From Nonomuraea maritima (GTDB lineage: Bacteria > Actinomycetota > Actinomycetes > Streptosporangiales > Streptosporangiaceae), in NCBI RefSeq assembly GCF_900100395.1, contig NZ_FNFB01000004.1:186001-250000 (forward strand): a stretch of DNA of 64,000 nt. The letters run 5' to 3'. Of this stretch, positions 27,169 to 36,176 are shown one piece after another. Below the pieces are notes generated by a model. The model searched no databases, was not told where the DNA came from, and saw only the letters and a list, made by a program, of their open reading frames with translations. The position numbers were made by a program, and so were the translations under genes. Position 1 is the stretch's first letter. Every line of letters begins with the position of its first letter.

Positions 27169-28404
27169 ATGAAGTCCCGGAGGGTGCTTGCGGTCGTACT
27201 GGCAGGTGGCGAGGGTAAGAGGCTCATGCCGCTCACGGCGGATCGGGCCAAACCGGCGGTGCCGTTCGGGGGGATGTATCGCCTCGTCGACTTCGTGCTG
27301 TCGAATCTCGCGAACGGTGGGTTCCTGAAGATCGTCGTACTGACGCAATACAAGAACCACAGCCTCGACCGGCACGTCTCCCGCACCTGGCGGCTCTCGG
27401 CGATGCTCGGCAACTACGTCACCCCCGTGCCGGCCCAGCAGCGGCTCGGGCCACGCTGGTTCTCGGGCTCGGCCGACGCCCTGTTCCAGAACCTCAACCT
27501 GATCTACGACGAGATGCCCGAGCATGTGATCGTCTTCGGGGCCGACCACATCTACCGCATGGACCCGCGGCAGATGGTCGAGCAGCACGAGGACTCCGGC
27601 GCGGACGTGACCGTGGCGGCCATCCGGCAGCCGCTGTCGCTGGCCGACCAGTTCGGCGTGATCGAGACCGACCCCCAGGGCCGGCGCATCGTGGCGTTCC
27701 GGGAGAAGCCAAAAGACGCGGTAGGGCTGGCCGACTCGCCGGACGAGGTGTTCGCCTCGATGGGCAACTACGTGTTCAGGACGCAGTCGATGATCGACGC
27801 GCTGCGCGAGGACGCCCTCGACCCGACGAGCAAGCACGACCTGGGCGGCAACATCATCCCCATGCTCGTCAAGTCGGGCGGCGCCGACGTCTACGACTTC
27901 GCCCACAACGCCGTGCCCGGCTCCAGCGAGCGCGACCGCGGCTACTGGCGCGACGTGGGAACCCTCGACGCCTACTACGAGGCCCACATGGACCTCATCT
28001 CGGCGCACCCGGTGTTCAACCTCTACAACGACAAGTGGCCGATCTTCACCGGCCACGACCCGCTGCCGCCCGCCAAGTTCGTCCACAACGACGGCGACCG
28101 GGTCGGACGGGCGATCGACTCGCTGGTCTCCCCCGGCGTGATCGTCTCCGGCGGCACGGCCATCAGGTCGATCCTGTCGCCCAGGGTCGTGCTCCACTCC
28201 CACTCGCTGGTGGAGGACTCCGTACTGATGGAGAACGTCAAGGTGGGCCGGGGCGCGATCATCCGCAGGGCGATCATCGACAAGAACGTCGTGATCCCCG
28301 ACGGCGCCCGGATCGGCTTCGACCTCGACTACGACCGCACCCGCTTCGCGCTGACGCGCGGCGGCGTCGTGGTCATCGGCAAGAACGAGATCGTCGACCG
28401 CTGA
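27169..28404 (+). CDS. glgC: Glucose-1-phosphate adenylyltransferase
   Basis: Makes ADP-glucose from ATP and glucose-1-phosphate, the first committed step of bacterial glycogen and maltose-1-phosphate synthesis. 411 residues, usual for the family. The N-terminal pyrophosphorylase motif is [20 protein letters not shown], followed by the Asp of GADHIYRMD, the FREKP segment, and a C-terminal left-handed beta-helix ([20 protein letters not shown] region). The start is ATG 27169; a longer in-frame opening upstream is non-coding. It is divergent from glgM with 154 bp between, the same arrangement as in mycobacteria. Confidence 0.96.
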   Translation: MKSRRVLAVVLAGGEGKRLMPLTADRAKPAVPFGGMYRLVDFVLSNLANGGFLKIVVLTQYKNHSLDRHVSRTWRLSAMLGNYVTPVPAQQRLGPRWFSGSADALFQNLNLIYDEMPEHVIVFGADHIYRMDPRQMVEQHEDSGADVTVAAIRQPLSLADQFGVIETDPQGRRIVAFREKPKDAVGLADSPDEVFASMGNYVFRTQSMIDALREDALDPTSKHDLGGNIIPMLVKSGGADVYDFAHNAVPGSSERDRGYWRDVGTLDAYYEAHMDLISAHPVFNLYNDKWPIFTGHDPLPPAKFVHNDGDRVGRAIDSLVSPGVIVSGGTAIRSILSPRVVLHSHSLVEDSVLMENVKVGRGAIIRRAIIDKNVVIPDGARIGFDLDYDRTRFALTRGGVVVIGKNEIVDR

Positions 28405-28498
28405 CCGGCGGCTGCCTCCTGAGCGCGGTTCCCGCGCGGCAATTGGGTCTTGTAGCGCCCGTTGCCGGGGATCACGCTGAAGGCCAGGAGGCAGTGAC

Positions 28499-29977
28499 AT
28501 GTCGCATCCCCTCGGAGTCAGCCGCCCGGATCTCGAAGTCACCGATCTGCCCACGCCGGAGGAGGTCTTCAAGGTCTCCAGAATCGGCCCCAAGGAACTC
28601 TTCAAACACGCCGTCGGACCGAGCCTGATCGCCCTCGGCATCTCGATCGGCAGCGGCGAGTGGCTGCTCGGCCCGCTCAGCGTGGGCCAGTACGGATTCA
28701 TCGGCGTCGGCTGGGTCATCCTGGTCTCGGCGCTGCTCCAGACGTTCTACAACGTCGAGTGCTCCAGGTACGTCATCGCGACCGGCGAGACCCCCGTGGT
28801 GGGCTGGGGACGGGTGCCGCCGGGCTGGCCGCTGTGGGTGCCGCTGTCGGTGCTCATCGTCATCTTCTCGTTCATCGCGGGCGGCTGGGCCGCGTCCGCG
28901 GGACAGGGAGTGTTCGCGCTCGTCCACGGTGAGGCGCCGCCCGCCGACGCGGCCGAGCCGCGCTGGTACGCCGTCGCCCTGCTCGCGGTGGTCTTCGTCA
29001 TCACCGCGAGCGCCCGGCGCATCAGCCGGGCGCTGGAGCTGGCCAACTGGGTGATGGTGAGCGCGATCCTGATCGCGCTGCTGGTCACGTGCGTGCTGGT
29101 GGTGCCGCTCAGCCAGTGGTGGGAGGGCATCAGCGGCTTCGTCACCCCGGCGGCGCCGCCGGAGGGCATCACCGCGACCCAGCTCGGCGGGCTGGCCGGG
29201 TTCACCGCGCTCGCGTCCGGCCTGAACTGGTACGTCATGGGCCACTACCGCGACAAGGGCTACGGCATGGGCCACCGCGTCGGCTACATCTCGGGTCTGC
29301 GCGGCGACGGGAGCACGGTGCGGGCCAGCGGCGTCACGTTCCCCGACGACGAGCGCAACCGCGGCCTGTGGCGCCGGTGGTACCGGCTGCTGATGGTCGA
29401 CATGTGGGGCGTGTTCTTCGTCGGCGCCATCCTCGGCATGCTGCTGCCCACGATCCTCATGTCACACGCGGTCGAGATGGCGGGTGAGCAGCCCACCCGG
29501 GCCAACGTGCCGACGTTCGTGGCGAGCGTCCTCGGCGCGGAGTACGGCCCCGTGGTGTTCTACATCGGGCTCGTGCTGGGGGTGCTGGTGCTGTTCTCGA
29601 CGCAGCTCGGCATCTTCGAGGCGATGGTGCGGGTGACGACCGACGCGGCGAACGCGACGAGCCCACGCCTGCGCAGGCTGATCGAGGGCGACCCGCGGCG
29701 CTTCTACTACCCGTTCATGATCGTGCTGCTGGTGCTCATCTCGATCATCATCTTCCAGTCGCTGCCGGTCGGACTGGTCGAGTGGTCGGCCAACATGTCG
29801 AACCTCGGGGCGCTGATCTACCCGTTCCTGCTCATGTACCTGAACAGCAAGCTGCCGCGCCCGGCCCGGCCGAGGCCGTGGCACTACGTGATCCTCGTGC
29901 TCAACTTCCTGTTCTTCGGGTTCTTCTTCGTCAACTTCATCGCCGACTTCATCGGGGACCCGCTGGTGACGTTCTAG
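28499..29977 (+). CDS. Nramp-related membrane transporter
   Basis: 492-residue protein with about twelve hydrophobic segments, related to the Nramp/LeuT-fold family. The TM1 region reads GPSLIALGISIGSGEWLLGP, where true Nramp metal transporters have DPGN; the metal-binding MPH motif of TM6 is also not evident. It therefore belongs to the Nramp-like branch whose substrate is unknown and probably is not Mn2+ or Fe2+. AGGAGG precedes the ATG by 7 nt. It stands alone between glgC and the convergent Spo0M gene, with a strong hairpin at the 3' side. Confidence 0.82.
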   Translation: MSHPLGVSRPDLEVTDLPTPEEVFKVSRIGPKELFKHAVGPSLIALGISIGSGEWLLGPLSVGQYGFIGVGWVILVSALLQTFYNVECSRYVIATGETPVVGWGRVPPGWPLWVPLSVLIVIFSFIAGGWAASAGQGVFALVHGEAPPADAAEPRWYAVALLAVVFVITASARRISRALELANWVMVSAILIALLVTCVLVVPLSQWWEGISGFVTPAAPPEGITATQLGGLAGFTALASGLNWYVMGHYRDKGYGMGHRVGYISGLRGDGSTVRASGVTFPDDERNRGLWRRWYRLLMVDMWGVFFVGAILGMLLPTILMSHAVEMAGEQPTRANVPTFVASVLGAEYGPVVFYIGLVLGVLVLFSTQLGIFEAMVRVTTDAANATSPRLRRLIEGDPRRFYYPFMIVLLVLISIIIFQSLPVGLVEWSANMSNLGALIYPFLLMYLNSKLPRPARPRPWHYVILVLNFLFFGFFFVNFIADFIGDPLVTF

Positions 29978-29998
29978 CGTTGCGCCGGTCATGAGCCC

Positions 29999-30035
29999 GC
30001 GCCCGGCCGTCTGCGAGAAGCTCGCGGCCGGGCGC
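29999..30035. terminator. Bidirectional hairpin between Nramp-like gene and spo0M
   Basis: GCGCCCGGCCG and its complement CGGCCGGGCGC form an 11-bp stem with a 15-nt loop between two convergent genes. There is no T-run. Confidence 0.6.
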
Positions 30036-30052
30036 GTCATGTCAGCGGCGCG

Positions 30053-31033
30053 TCACCACTCGCCGCCGTCGTCCTCGTCGCCCTCGAAGATCTCCTCGAC
30101 GATCTCGCCGGCCACGTACCCGCCGACCACGCCCGCGGCGACACCCGCGGCCACCCCGGCCATCCCGCCGCCGTGGTGACCGCCGTGGTGCCCGCCGTGA
30201 TGCCCGTGGTGGCCGCCGTGGTGGTCGCCGTGGTACTCGCCGCCGTAGTGGCCGCCCGGGTGGCCGTACTGGGCCAGGCTGTCCAGCCAGCGGCCGAGTT
30301 CGGCGGTCCAGTCGGTACGCAGGGCGTCGTCGTGGCTGACGTGGAAGCGGCCGATGGCGTCGCTGGAGGAGAAGCGACCGGCGCGCTTGTCGGCCTCCAG
30401 GACGACCGCGAGCCCCGCGGGGTCGGCCACGAACGTCACCTCGACCTCGCCGACCTGCCCGGCGTACGGGCCGGTCGGGTAGAACTCGATCTCCTGGTAG
30501 AACGGCAGCGACTGCTCGACCCCGTAGAGCCGTCCGGCCTCGAGCTCGGCCGACTTGAAGCCGAACCCGAGCCCCAGCAGGCCCTCGAGGATGCGCAGTT
30601 GCGACGGCAGCGGCTCGACCGCCACCATGTCGAGGTCGCCCTTGTCGATCGCCTTGGCGATGGCGAGCTCGGTGCGCACGCCCACCGCCATGCCCCGCAG
30701 CGGCCCGCCGCCGATCTCGCTGATCGGCGTCTCCCACGGCACGGCCATGCGGAACGGGATCGTGCGCTCCTCGCCCTTGCGCAGCGTGAAGGAGCCGGAG
30801 ACCTGGACGCGGAAGAACTCGCTGACACCGGCGTGCTCGCCGTCGCCGTGCTCGACCTCGACCCTGGCCACCAGACCGAGCGTGACGTGCTCGATCTCGG
30901 CGTCGAAGTCGCCGCCCTTGAGGCGCACCTCGCCGTCCAGCGCGCCGCCCGGCTGCGTGCGCGGAGTGGACAGGACGGTGTCGACCGAGGGTGCGCCGAC
31001 ACCGAACGCGCCCAGCATCCGTTTGAAGACCAC
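30053..31033 (-). CDS. Spo0M-like sporulation control protein with His-rich tail
   Basis: 326-residue cytosolic arrestin-like protein. The Spo0M pattern is clear in the first 240 residues (VDTVLSTPRTQPGGALDGEV, then RVEVEHGDGE, FRVQVSGSFTLRKGEERTIPF). Family members influence sporulation, cell shape or stress responses. The C-terminal region is unusual: about 25 residues of Gly/His repeats (GHHGHHGGHHGGHHGGG within about 258-285) that could chelate metal, then a hydrophobic Ala/Gly/Val stretch (MAGVAAGVAAGVVGGYVAGE) and an acidic end. GTG start with GGGAGAG upstream. Confidence 0.9.
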   Translation of the reverse strand: MVFKRMLGAFGVGAPSVDTVLSTPRTQPGGALDGEVRLKGGDFDAEIEHVTLGLVARVEVEHGDGEHAGVSEFFRVQVSGSFTLRKGEERTIPFRMAVPWETPISEIGGGPLRGMAVGVRTELAIAKAIDKGDLDMVAVEPLPSQLRILEGLLGLGFGFKSAELEAGRLYGVEQSLPFYQEIEFYPTGPYAGQVGEVEVTFVADPAGLAVVLEADKRAGRFSSSDAIGRFHVSHDDALRTDWTAELGRWLDSLAQYGHPGGHYGGEYHGDHHGGHHGHHGGHHGGHHGGGMAGVAAGVAAGVVGGYVAGEIVEEIFEGDEDDGGEW

Positions 31034-31155
31034 GGCTCTGCTCTCCCTTTACAAGATCGATTGGTGTGACGACCGCCTCAACGATCCGCCGGCGGGCGGA
31101 GTTCCGGCACCCGCCCAGCTTGGCATCGACGGCCGCCGCTCGCCGGGTTATCGCC

Positions 31156-32538
31156 TCAGCGGTCGCTCCACCTGATCTCGTACGGCTTGAGCGTGACCTC
31201 CTCGTCGCCGACAACCGTGGTGACGTCGGCGTCGCTGGTGTTGACCAGCAGCAGTTGCTCGGGCTGGGCCAGCACACGCACCTTCCGGTCGGACGAGCTC
31301 ACCTGATCGAGGCGCACCCCGGCGGGGAACCACCTGGTGAAGCCGGCGATGAGCTGCCCGGTCGGCGTCTCGGCCCCGGTCCGCGGGTCCCACATGCAGC
31401 CCTGGCAGGGGCCGTCCTTCTCCTGCGGGTTCCAGTAGAGCGCGGTGGCGGCGCCGCTGCGGGCGAACTCCATCATGGACGCGGCCTGCACGGCGAGCCG
31501 CCTCGGCTCGTCCCACTCGGTGCCGTCCTCGGGCTGGAAGTACCACTCCGACCACCAGATCGGCAGGTCGCCGGTCTTCTTCCGCAGCCACGCGGTGACG
31601 TCGGTGAACTTGCTCAGCGCGCCGAACTCGTCCGGCAGCAGCTCGTGGGCGTCGGTGGGCGAGGCGCCGTCGACCACGACGAAGTCGGCGCCCTTCTTGT
31701 GCTCGTACCAGTAGTCGAAGGCGTCGATGACGTTCTGGTTGACGACCCCCCAGTCGCCGCGCAGCTCGCCCTCGCCGTCGCGGTTGCTGTCGAAGCCGAG
31801 GTACGGCCCGCCGATCCGCGCGTCCGGACGGGCCTTCTTCACCGCGTCGTACACCTTGTTGTAGAGCTGGGTGTAGCCCTTGTAGTCGGCCGGCTTGGAG
31901 TGGTCGGGCCAGAAGCCCTTGAACTCGTTCCAGACCATGAAGTACTGGACGTCGTCGTAGCGCTTGGCGACCTCGGCGGCGAGGCGGGCGAAGTCGTCGA
32001 AATGCTGGCGGTACGGGGCGTCCTCGAGGTGCTCGGCCCAGGCCGACTCCTCCGTGGGGCCCTGGGGGCCGCCCTTCATCCAGTCAGGGGCGCAGCACAG
32101 CGTGATGACCGGCGTGGCGCCCGACTCCTTGATGAGGTTGAGCCGGCTGTCGAGGTCCTCCCAGTAGAACCGCCCCGGGTACGGCTCGGGGTTGAGCGCG
32201 CCGAATCCCATGATGTGCTGGTTCTGCACCATCGGCGTACGGGCCAGCGACCCGGCCACGACCTGCTCGAACTCCTCCGTGACGTTGTTGGCGCTGACCC
32301 CCGTGTGGGTGAACCCCCAGCGCGGCCAGCCGTCCTCGACCTTCGGCGGGGCCGCGACCTTTCCTGCGTCGCGTGCCTTGGGCGCGGCGGAGGCCTCTTT
32401 CACTCCCGGAGCCTCGGGCCCGGCCTGACCTGCGGGCGCGCAGCCGGCCACGACCAGCGCGGCCGCGGTCGTGGCCGCCGCCACGGCGGTCAGCCGGCCG
32501 AGCCGCCGCCAGATCGATCCCGCGCTCCTTGATGACAC
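31156..32538 (-). CDS. Lipoprotein glycoside hydrolase (clan GH-A, GH39-like)
   Basis: 460-residue surface enzyme. The GTG at 32538 is chosen because GGGGGAG lies 6 nt upstream; a longer frame exists but is unsupported. Signal peptide 1-32 with the lipobox VVAGC makes Cys33 the lipid anchor. The barrel carries the clan GH-A pair: acid/base Glu in FMVWNEFKGF and nucleophile Glu in IWWSEWYF, with the strand LIKESGATPVITLCCAPDW typical of beta-xylosidase-like families. The substrate is not certain; beta-xyloside or related polysaccharide ends are plausible. It is divergent from the SpoIIE-type phosphatase gene. Confidence 0.82.
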   Translation of the reverse strand: MSSRSAGSIWRRLGRLTAVAAATTAAALVVAGCAPAGQAGPEAPGVKEASAAPKARDAGKVAAPPKVEDGWPRWGFTHTGVSANNVTEEFEQVVAGSLARTPMVQNQHIMGFGALNPEPYPGRFYWEDLDSRLNLIKESGATPVITLCCAPDWMKGGPQGPTEESAWAEHLEDAPYRQHFDDFARLAAEVAKRYDDVQYFMVWNEFKGFWPDHSKPADYKGYTQLYNKVYDAVKKARPDARIGGPYLGFDSNRDGEGELRGDWGVVNQNVIDAFDYWYEHKKGADFVVVDGASPTDAHELLPDEFGALSKFTDVTAWLRKKTGDLPIWWSEWYFQPEDGTEWDEPRRLAVQAASMMEFARSGAATALYWNPQEKDGPCQGCMWDPRTGAETPTGQLIAGFTRWFPAGVRLDQVSSSDRKVRVLAQPEQLLLVNTSDADVTTVVGDEEVTLKPYEIRWSDR

Positions 32539-32868
32539 CCGTGTCTCCCCCTTAGCGTGTTCATGCAGCACGTAGCGTTCCACGGGGACACGAACACCAG
32601 CACATCGGCGGCCTGGTTTCACAGCCAATCGTTATCGATCCGCAGGACGTTACCAGTGGGTCAGGACCACCACCCCAGCCGATGCCACCCGCCTCTCCCG
32701 CCCTCAGCCTCATCTCTCCGTCGCCCCCTATGGGCGCTCGTGAGCGCGTCCTGACCCGTAGATGACGGACTGTGAACAGAATGTTGCAGTGATGCGTGTA
32801 TTCTTCCCAATATGACCGGACATGGGCGAATTGTCGGCCCACCTGTCTCGATGGATGCGTGCTGACCC
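32539..32868. other. Divergent intergenic region (330 bp)
   Basis: No gene is seen between the lipoprotein glycosidase and the phosphatase gene. The middle (about 32770-32830) is AT-rich for this window and probably holds promoters for both directions, but I could not fix a convincing -35/-10 pair. Confidence 0.5.
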
Positions 32869-34980
32869 GTGCGGGAAGGCGTTCCACCCCTTGGCGCCGT
32901 GAGCAGCTCGTCACAGCTCGACGAGCTGCTGATCGCGGCTGTCACCGAGGCCGGGGCGCACATCGGCGGCATCTACCTGCTCGACGAGGGCGGCGAGGTC
33001 CTGCGGCTGGAGAACGCCTTCGGCATGCCCGCACCGCTCGCCCACGCCTGGGCGCAGATCAGGACGAAGGACCCGCTCCCGATCGCCGACGCCGTACGCG
33101 AGCAGCGGCTCCTGTGGATCGGCGGCCGCGAACAGCTGGCCCGCGACTACCCGGGAACGGCGGTCGCGCTGCCGTACCACTTCTCGTGCGTGCTGATCCC
33201 CGTCTGCGTGGGCAACTCGGCATGGGGCGGATTCATGCTCATGTGGCCGGTCGGGCACTTCTCCGAACCTCCGGCCCGGCAGCTCGACGCCCTCGGCAAG
33301 TACTGCGCCCAGATCGGCGAGGTGCTGCGGTGCGCGGCCGAGAACGGGCAGCCCGTCAGGCCCGCGCACCGGCCCCGCCTCCTGACCTCGTCCAGCACGA
33401 TCGCCCTCGACTCGCACGCCCACATGGTGGCGCTGGAAGCGCTCAACCGGCTGCCGGAGGGCTACTGCTCCCTCGACGTGGAAGGCCGGGTGGCCCTCAT
33501 CAGCGCGCCCGCCGCCGACCTGCTCGGCAACCCGCCCGACCTGGTGGGCCAACGGCTGTGCGACGCGCTGCCCTGGCTGTCGGACCCGGCGTACGAGGAC
33601 CGCTACCGCGCCGCCGTCGTGAGCCGGCGGGTCACCCACTTCGTCGCCCGTGACCCCGACGGCAGGCACCTGTCGTTCTGGCTGTATCCCGGACTGACGG
33701 GCATCACGATACGCATCGCCCCCGGCACGGTGACGCGCGACCCCGCGGGCCGCCTCGCCCCGCCCGAGAACCAGCCGCCCGGGATGATCGCGGTGCACGA
33801 GACCCTGCACCTCGCCACCACCCTCGCGCGGGCGGTGACCGCCCAGGACGTCGTGGACCTGGCGGCCGACTTCGTCATGCCCGTGTACGACGTCCAGGCC
33901 CTGGCCCTCATCACCGTCGAGGGTGGCCGGCTGCTCGTGAGCGCCACGCGCGGCTTCAGCAAGGCCGTCATCGACGACCTGGAGTACCAGCACCCGGCCC
34001 CGCCCGTCTCGTCGGAGCTGATCCGCACCGGCACGGCCGCGTTCTTCTCCGACTGGGACGAGTTGCGGCGCGCCTACCCGGACGCCATCCGCGGCGACAT
34101 GCGGGCGTGGGCGTTCCTGCCGCTGATCACGTCGGGGCGGCCCTTCGGCATCTGCGTGCTCGCCTACGACCGCCCCCACGCGTTCAGCACCGAGGAACGC
34201 GCCTCACTCACGGCGCTCGCCGGGCTCATCGCCCAGGCGTTCGAGCGCGCCCGGCTCTACGACGCCAAGCACTCGCTGGCCACGTGCCTGCAGTCGAACC
34301 TGCTGCCGCACACGCTGCCCAGCGTGCCCGGCCTGGAGGTGGCCGCGCGGTACGTGCCCGCCACCCCGGGCATGGACATCGGCGGCGACTTCTACGACCT
34401 CATCCGGCTCGACGACAGCCTGGTCGCGGCGGTCATCGGCGACGTACAGGGCCATGACATGTCCGCCGCCGCCCTCATGGGGCAGGTGCGCACCGCCGTC
34501 CGCGCGCACGCGGCCGCCGACGCGCGCCCGGGCGAGGTGCTCGCGCACACCAACCAGCTGCTCAGCGGCCTTGCCCGCGACCGCTTCACGAGCTGCCTGT
34601 ACGTCCTGCTCAACCTGCGCCGGCACACCGCGTGCCTGGCCAGCGCGGGACACCTGCCGCCGATGCTCGGCGTGCCCGGCGAGCCGACCCGCGTCATCGA
34701 GACCACGCCGGGGCTGCTGCTCGGCATCGAACCCACCGCCGAGTACGTCACGACGACCGTGCCGCTGCCGCCCGACTCCGTGCTCGCCCTCTACACCGAC
34801 GGGCTGATCGAGGTGCCCGGCGTCCAGCTGGACGAGTCGATCGGCCGCCTGACCCGGCGGTTCGCGCCCACGCCCGACGGGCCGCTGCCCGAGCTGGCCG
34901 ACTCGCTGATCGAACCGGCCGTGCTGGACAAACGCATGGACGACATCGCGCTGCTGCTGCTGCGCGACACCTACTGCTGA
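32869..34980 (+). CDS. SpoIIE-type PP2C phosphatase with GAF and PAS sensors
   Basis: 703-residue signalling protein. Order: N-terminal GAF-like domain (about 10-150), PAS-like domain (about 195-300, EGYCSLDVEGRVALISAPAA), second GAF (about 325-470) and a C-terminal PP2C/SpoIIE phosphatase (about 490-700). The phosphatase metal-binding motifs are present: GMDIGGDFYDL, IGDVQGHDMSAA, LYTDGLIE and the terminal MDDIALLLLR. Such proteins dephosphorylate anti-sigma-factor antagonists and so activate stress or developmental sigma factors. No anti-sigma kinase domain is fused and none is adjacent. Start GTG 32869 is uncertain; GTG 32899 is in frame. Confidence 0.93.
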   Translation: MREGVPPLGAVSSSSQLDELLIAAVTEAGAHIGGIYLLDEGGEVLRLENAFGMPAPLAHAWAQIRTKDPLPIADAVREQRLLWIGGREQLARDYPGTAVALPYHFSCVLIPVCVGNSAWGGFMLMWPVGHFSEPPARQLDALGKYCAQIGEVLRCAAENGQPVRPAHRPRLLTSSSTIALDSHAHMVALEALNRLPEGYCSLDVEGRVALISAPAADLLGNPPDLVGQRLCDALPWLSDPAYEDRYRAAVVSRRVTHFVARDPDGRHLSFWLYPGLTGITIRIAPGTVTRDPAGRLAPPENQPPGMIAVHETLHLATTLARAVTAQDVVDLAADFVMPVYDVQALALITVEGGRLLVSATRGFSKAVIDDLEYQHPAPPVSSELIRTGTAAFFSDWDELRRAYPDAIRGDMRAWAFLPLITSGRPFGICVLAYDRPHAFSTEERASLTALAGLIAQAFERARLYDAKHSLATCLQSNLLPHTLPSVPGLEVAARYVPATPGMDIGGDFYDLIRLDDSLVAAVIGDVQGHDMSAAALMGQVRTAVRAHAAADARPGEVLAHTNQLLSGLARDRFTSCLYVLLNLRRHTACLASAGHLPPMLGVPGEPTRVIETTPGLLLGIEPTAEYVTTTVPLPPDSVLALYTDGLIEVPGVQLDESIGRLTRRFAPTPDGPLPELADSLIEPAVLDKRMDDIALLLLRDTYC

Positions 34981-35333
34981 TCTTTCTTGGGCGTCAGGAC
35001 GAGCACCGCCTTGTTCTGCGACAGATCGGTGACCCGTACACCGATGCCGTTGACCGCTCCCGACGCGCCCTTGCGGATCTGGGCCTGGGAGCGCACGCCC
35101 TCGCCCGTACCGGTCACCTTGACGGTGTCGGCGGTGAAGGCGATGTGCAGCCGCGTGATGCCGAACTGGGGGCTGACCGGGAACGCCGTCGCGCGGCCGA
35201 GGGCGAGCGTGCACTTGCCGTCGAAGCAGTCGCGCACGTTCGAGGGATACGGCCGGTGCGCCGCCGCGGCGCTCACCGGCGTCGCCATCAGCGTCGTGGC
35301 CAGGAGGAGGGCGGTCGCGATCGTGGGGGGCAT
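34971..35333 (-). CDS. Small secreted protein, unknown
   Basis: 120-residue protein with a clear Sec signal peptide (residues 1-24, LLLATTLMATPVSAAAA). The mature part contains two Cys close together (RDCFDGKCTLALG), suggesting one disulfide, and a beta-rich remainder (TRLHIAFTADTVKVTGTG). AAGGAG precedes the ATG at 35333. It overlaps the convergent phosphatase gene by 10 bp. I do not recognise the family. Confidence 0.75.
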   Translation of the reverse strand: MPPTIATALLLATTLMATPVSAAAAHRPYPSNVRDCFDGKCTLALGRATAFPVSPQFGITRLHIAFTADTVKVTGTGEGVRSQAQIRKGASGAVNGIGVRVTDLSQNKAVLVLTPKKDQQ

Positions 35334-35423
35334 GATGCTCCTTGTCCGTAGGGGGTGCCACCGGGTGCAGTCTGCCCCTGCGGGCCGGCGTGTTAACGTT
35401 CCGCGGTCGATTACATCCGCTCG

Positions 35424-36176
35424 GTGATAATTCCGTCGCGCATGCCGCGCGTCCGGGTGGGCAGCTGTGGCGGCGTGCGTTCGCCGTCGTTCCCGCGCGT
35501 CGCCCGTCCGGTGATGTATCACCACTGGTCGGACGTCACCTTCCTGCACTGGCGCTACCAGAAGGACGTCGTGCAGGAGCTCGTGCCGAGGTCCCTCACC
35601 GTCGAGACGTTCGACGGGACGGCGTGGGTGGGGCTCACCCCGTTCGTCATGGAGGGGGTGCGCCTGCCGGGGCTGCCCGTGCTGCCGTGGCTGTCGGGAT
35701 TCCCCGAGACGAACGTGCGGACGTACGTCAGGGACGACCACGGGCGCGGCGGCGTCTGGTTCCTGTCGCTGGACGCCGGGCGGCTGGTCCCCGCGCTCGG
35801 CGGGCGGGCCGGGTTCCGGTTGCCGTACTTCTGGTCCGCCATGTCGGTCGATGTACGGGGATCGCGCGTCCGCTACGCCTGCCGGCGGCACTTCGCGCGG
35901 GCGCGCTGCGTCGCGGAGGTGGAGACCGGGCCGCCGGCGGACGTGGCGGAGCCCGCGCACTTCCTGACCGCCCGCTACCGGCTGTTCACCGTGGTGGCGG
36001 GGCGGGTGGCGCGGGCCCGCGTGGAGCACCGGCCGTGGCCGTTCCGCGAGGTCGAGCTGGTCCGTCTGGAACAGGACCTGCTGCAGGCCGCGGGGCTGCC
36101 CGCGCCGCACGGCCCGCCCCTCGTGCACGCCTCGACCGGCGTCCCCGTACGGGTCGGCATGTGGACCTGGTGGTGA
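35424..36176 (+). CDS. DUF2071 (YqjF-like) family protein
   Basis: Up to 250 residues; start uncertain (GTG 35424, ATG 35442 or later). The family pattern is evident: HHWSDVTFLHWRYQKDVVQ, VGLTPFVMEGVRLPGLP, FPETNVRTYVRD, GVWFLSLDAGRL and PYFWSAMSV, ending in ARYRLFTVVAG and a VRVGMWTW terminus. It is a soluble protein with a acetoacetate-decarboxylase-like fold in known relatives; function is unknown. It converges on the response regulator, with adjacent stops. Confidence 0.85.
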   Translation: MIIPSRMPRVRVGSCGGVRSPSFPRVARPVMYHHWSDVTFLHWRYQKDVVQELVPRSLTVETFDGTAWVGLTPFVMEGVRLPGLPVLPWLSGFPETNVRTYVRDDHGRGGVWFLSLDAGRLVPALGGRAGFRLPYFWSAMSVDVRGSRVRYACRRHFARARCVAEVETGPPADVAEPAHFLTARYRLFTVVAGRVARARVEHRPWPFREVELVRLEQDLLQAAGLPAPHGPPLVHASTGVPVRVGMWTWW

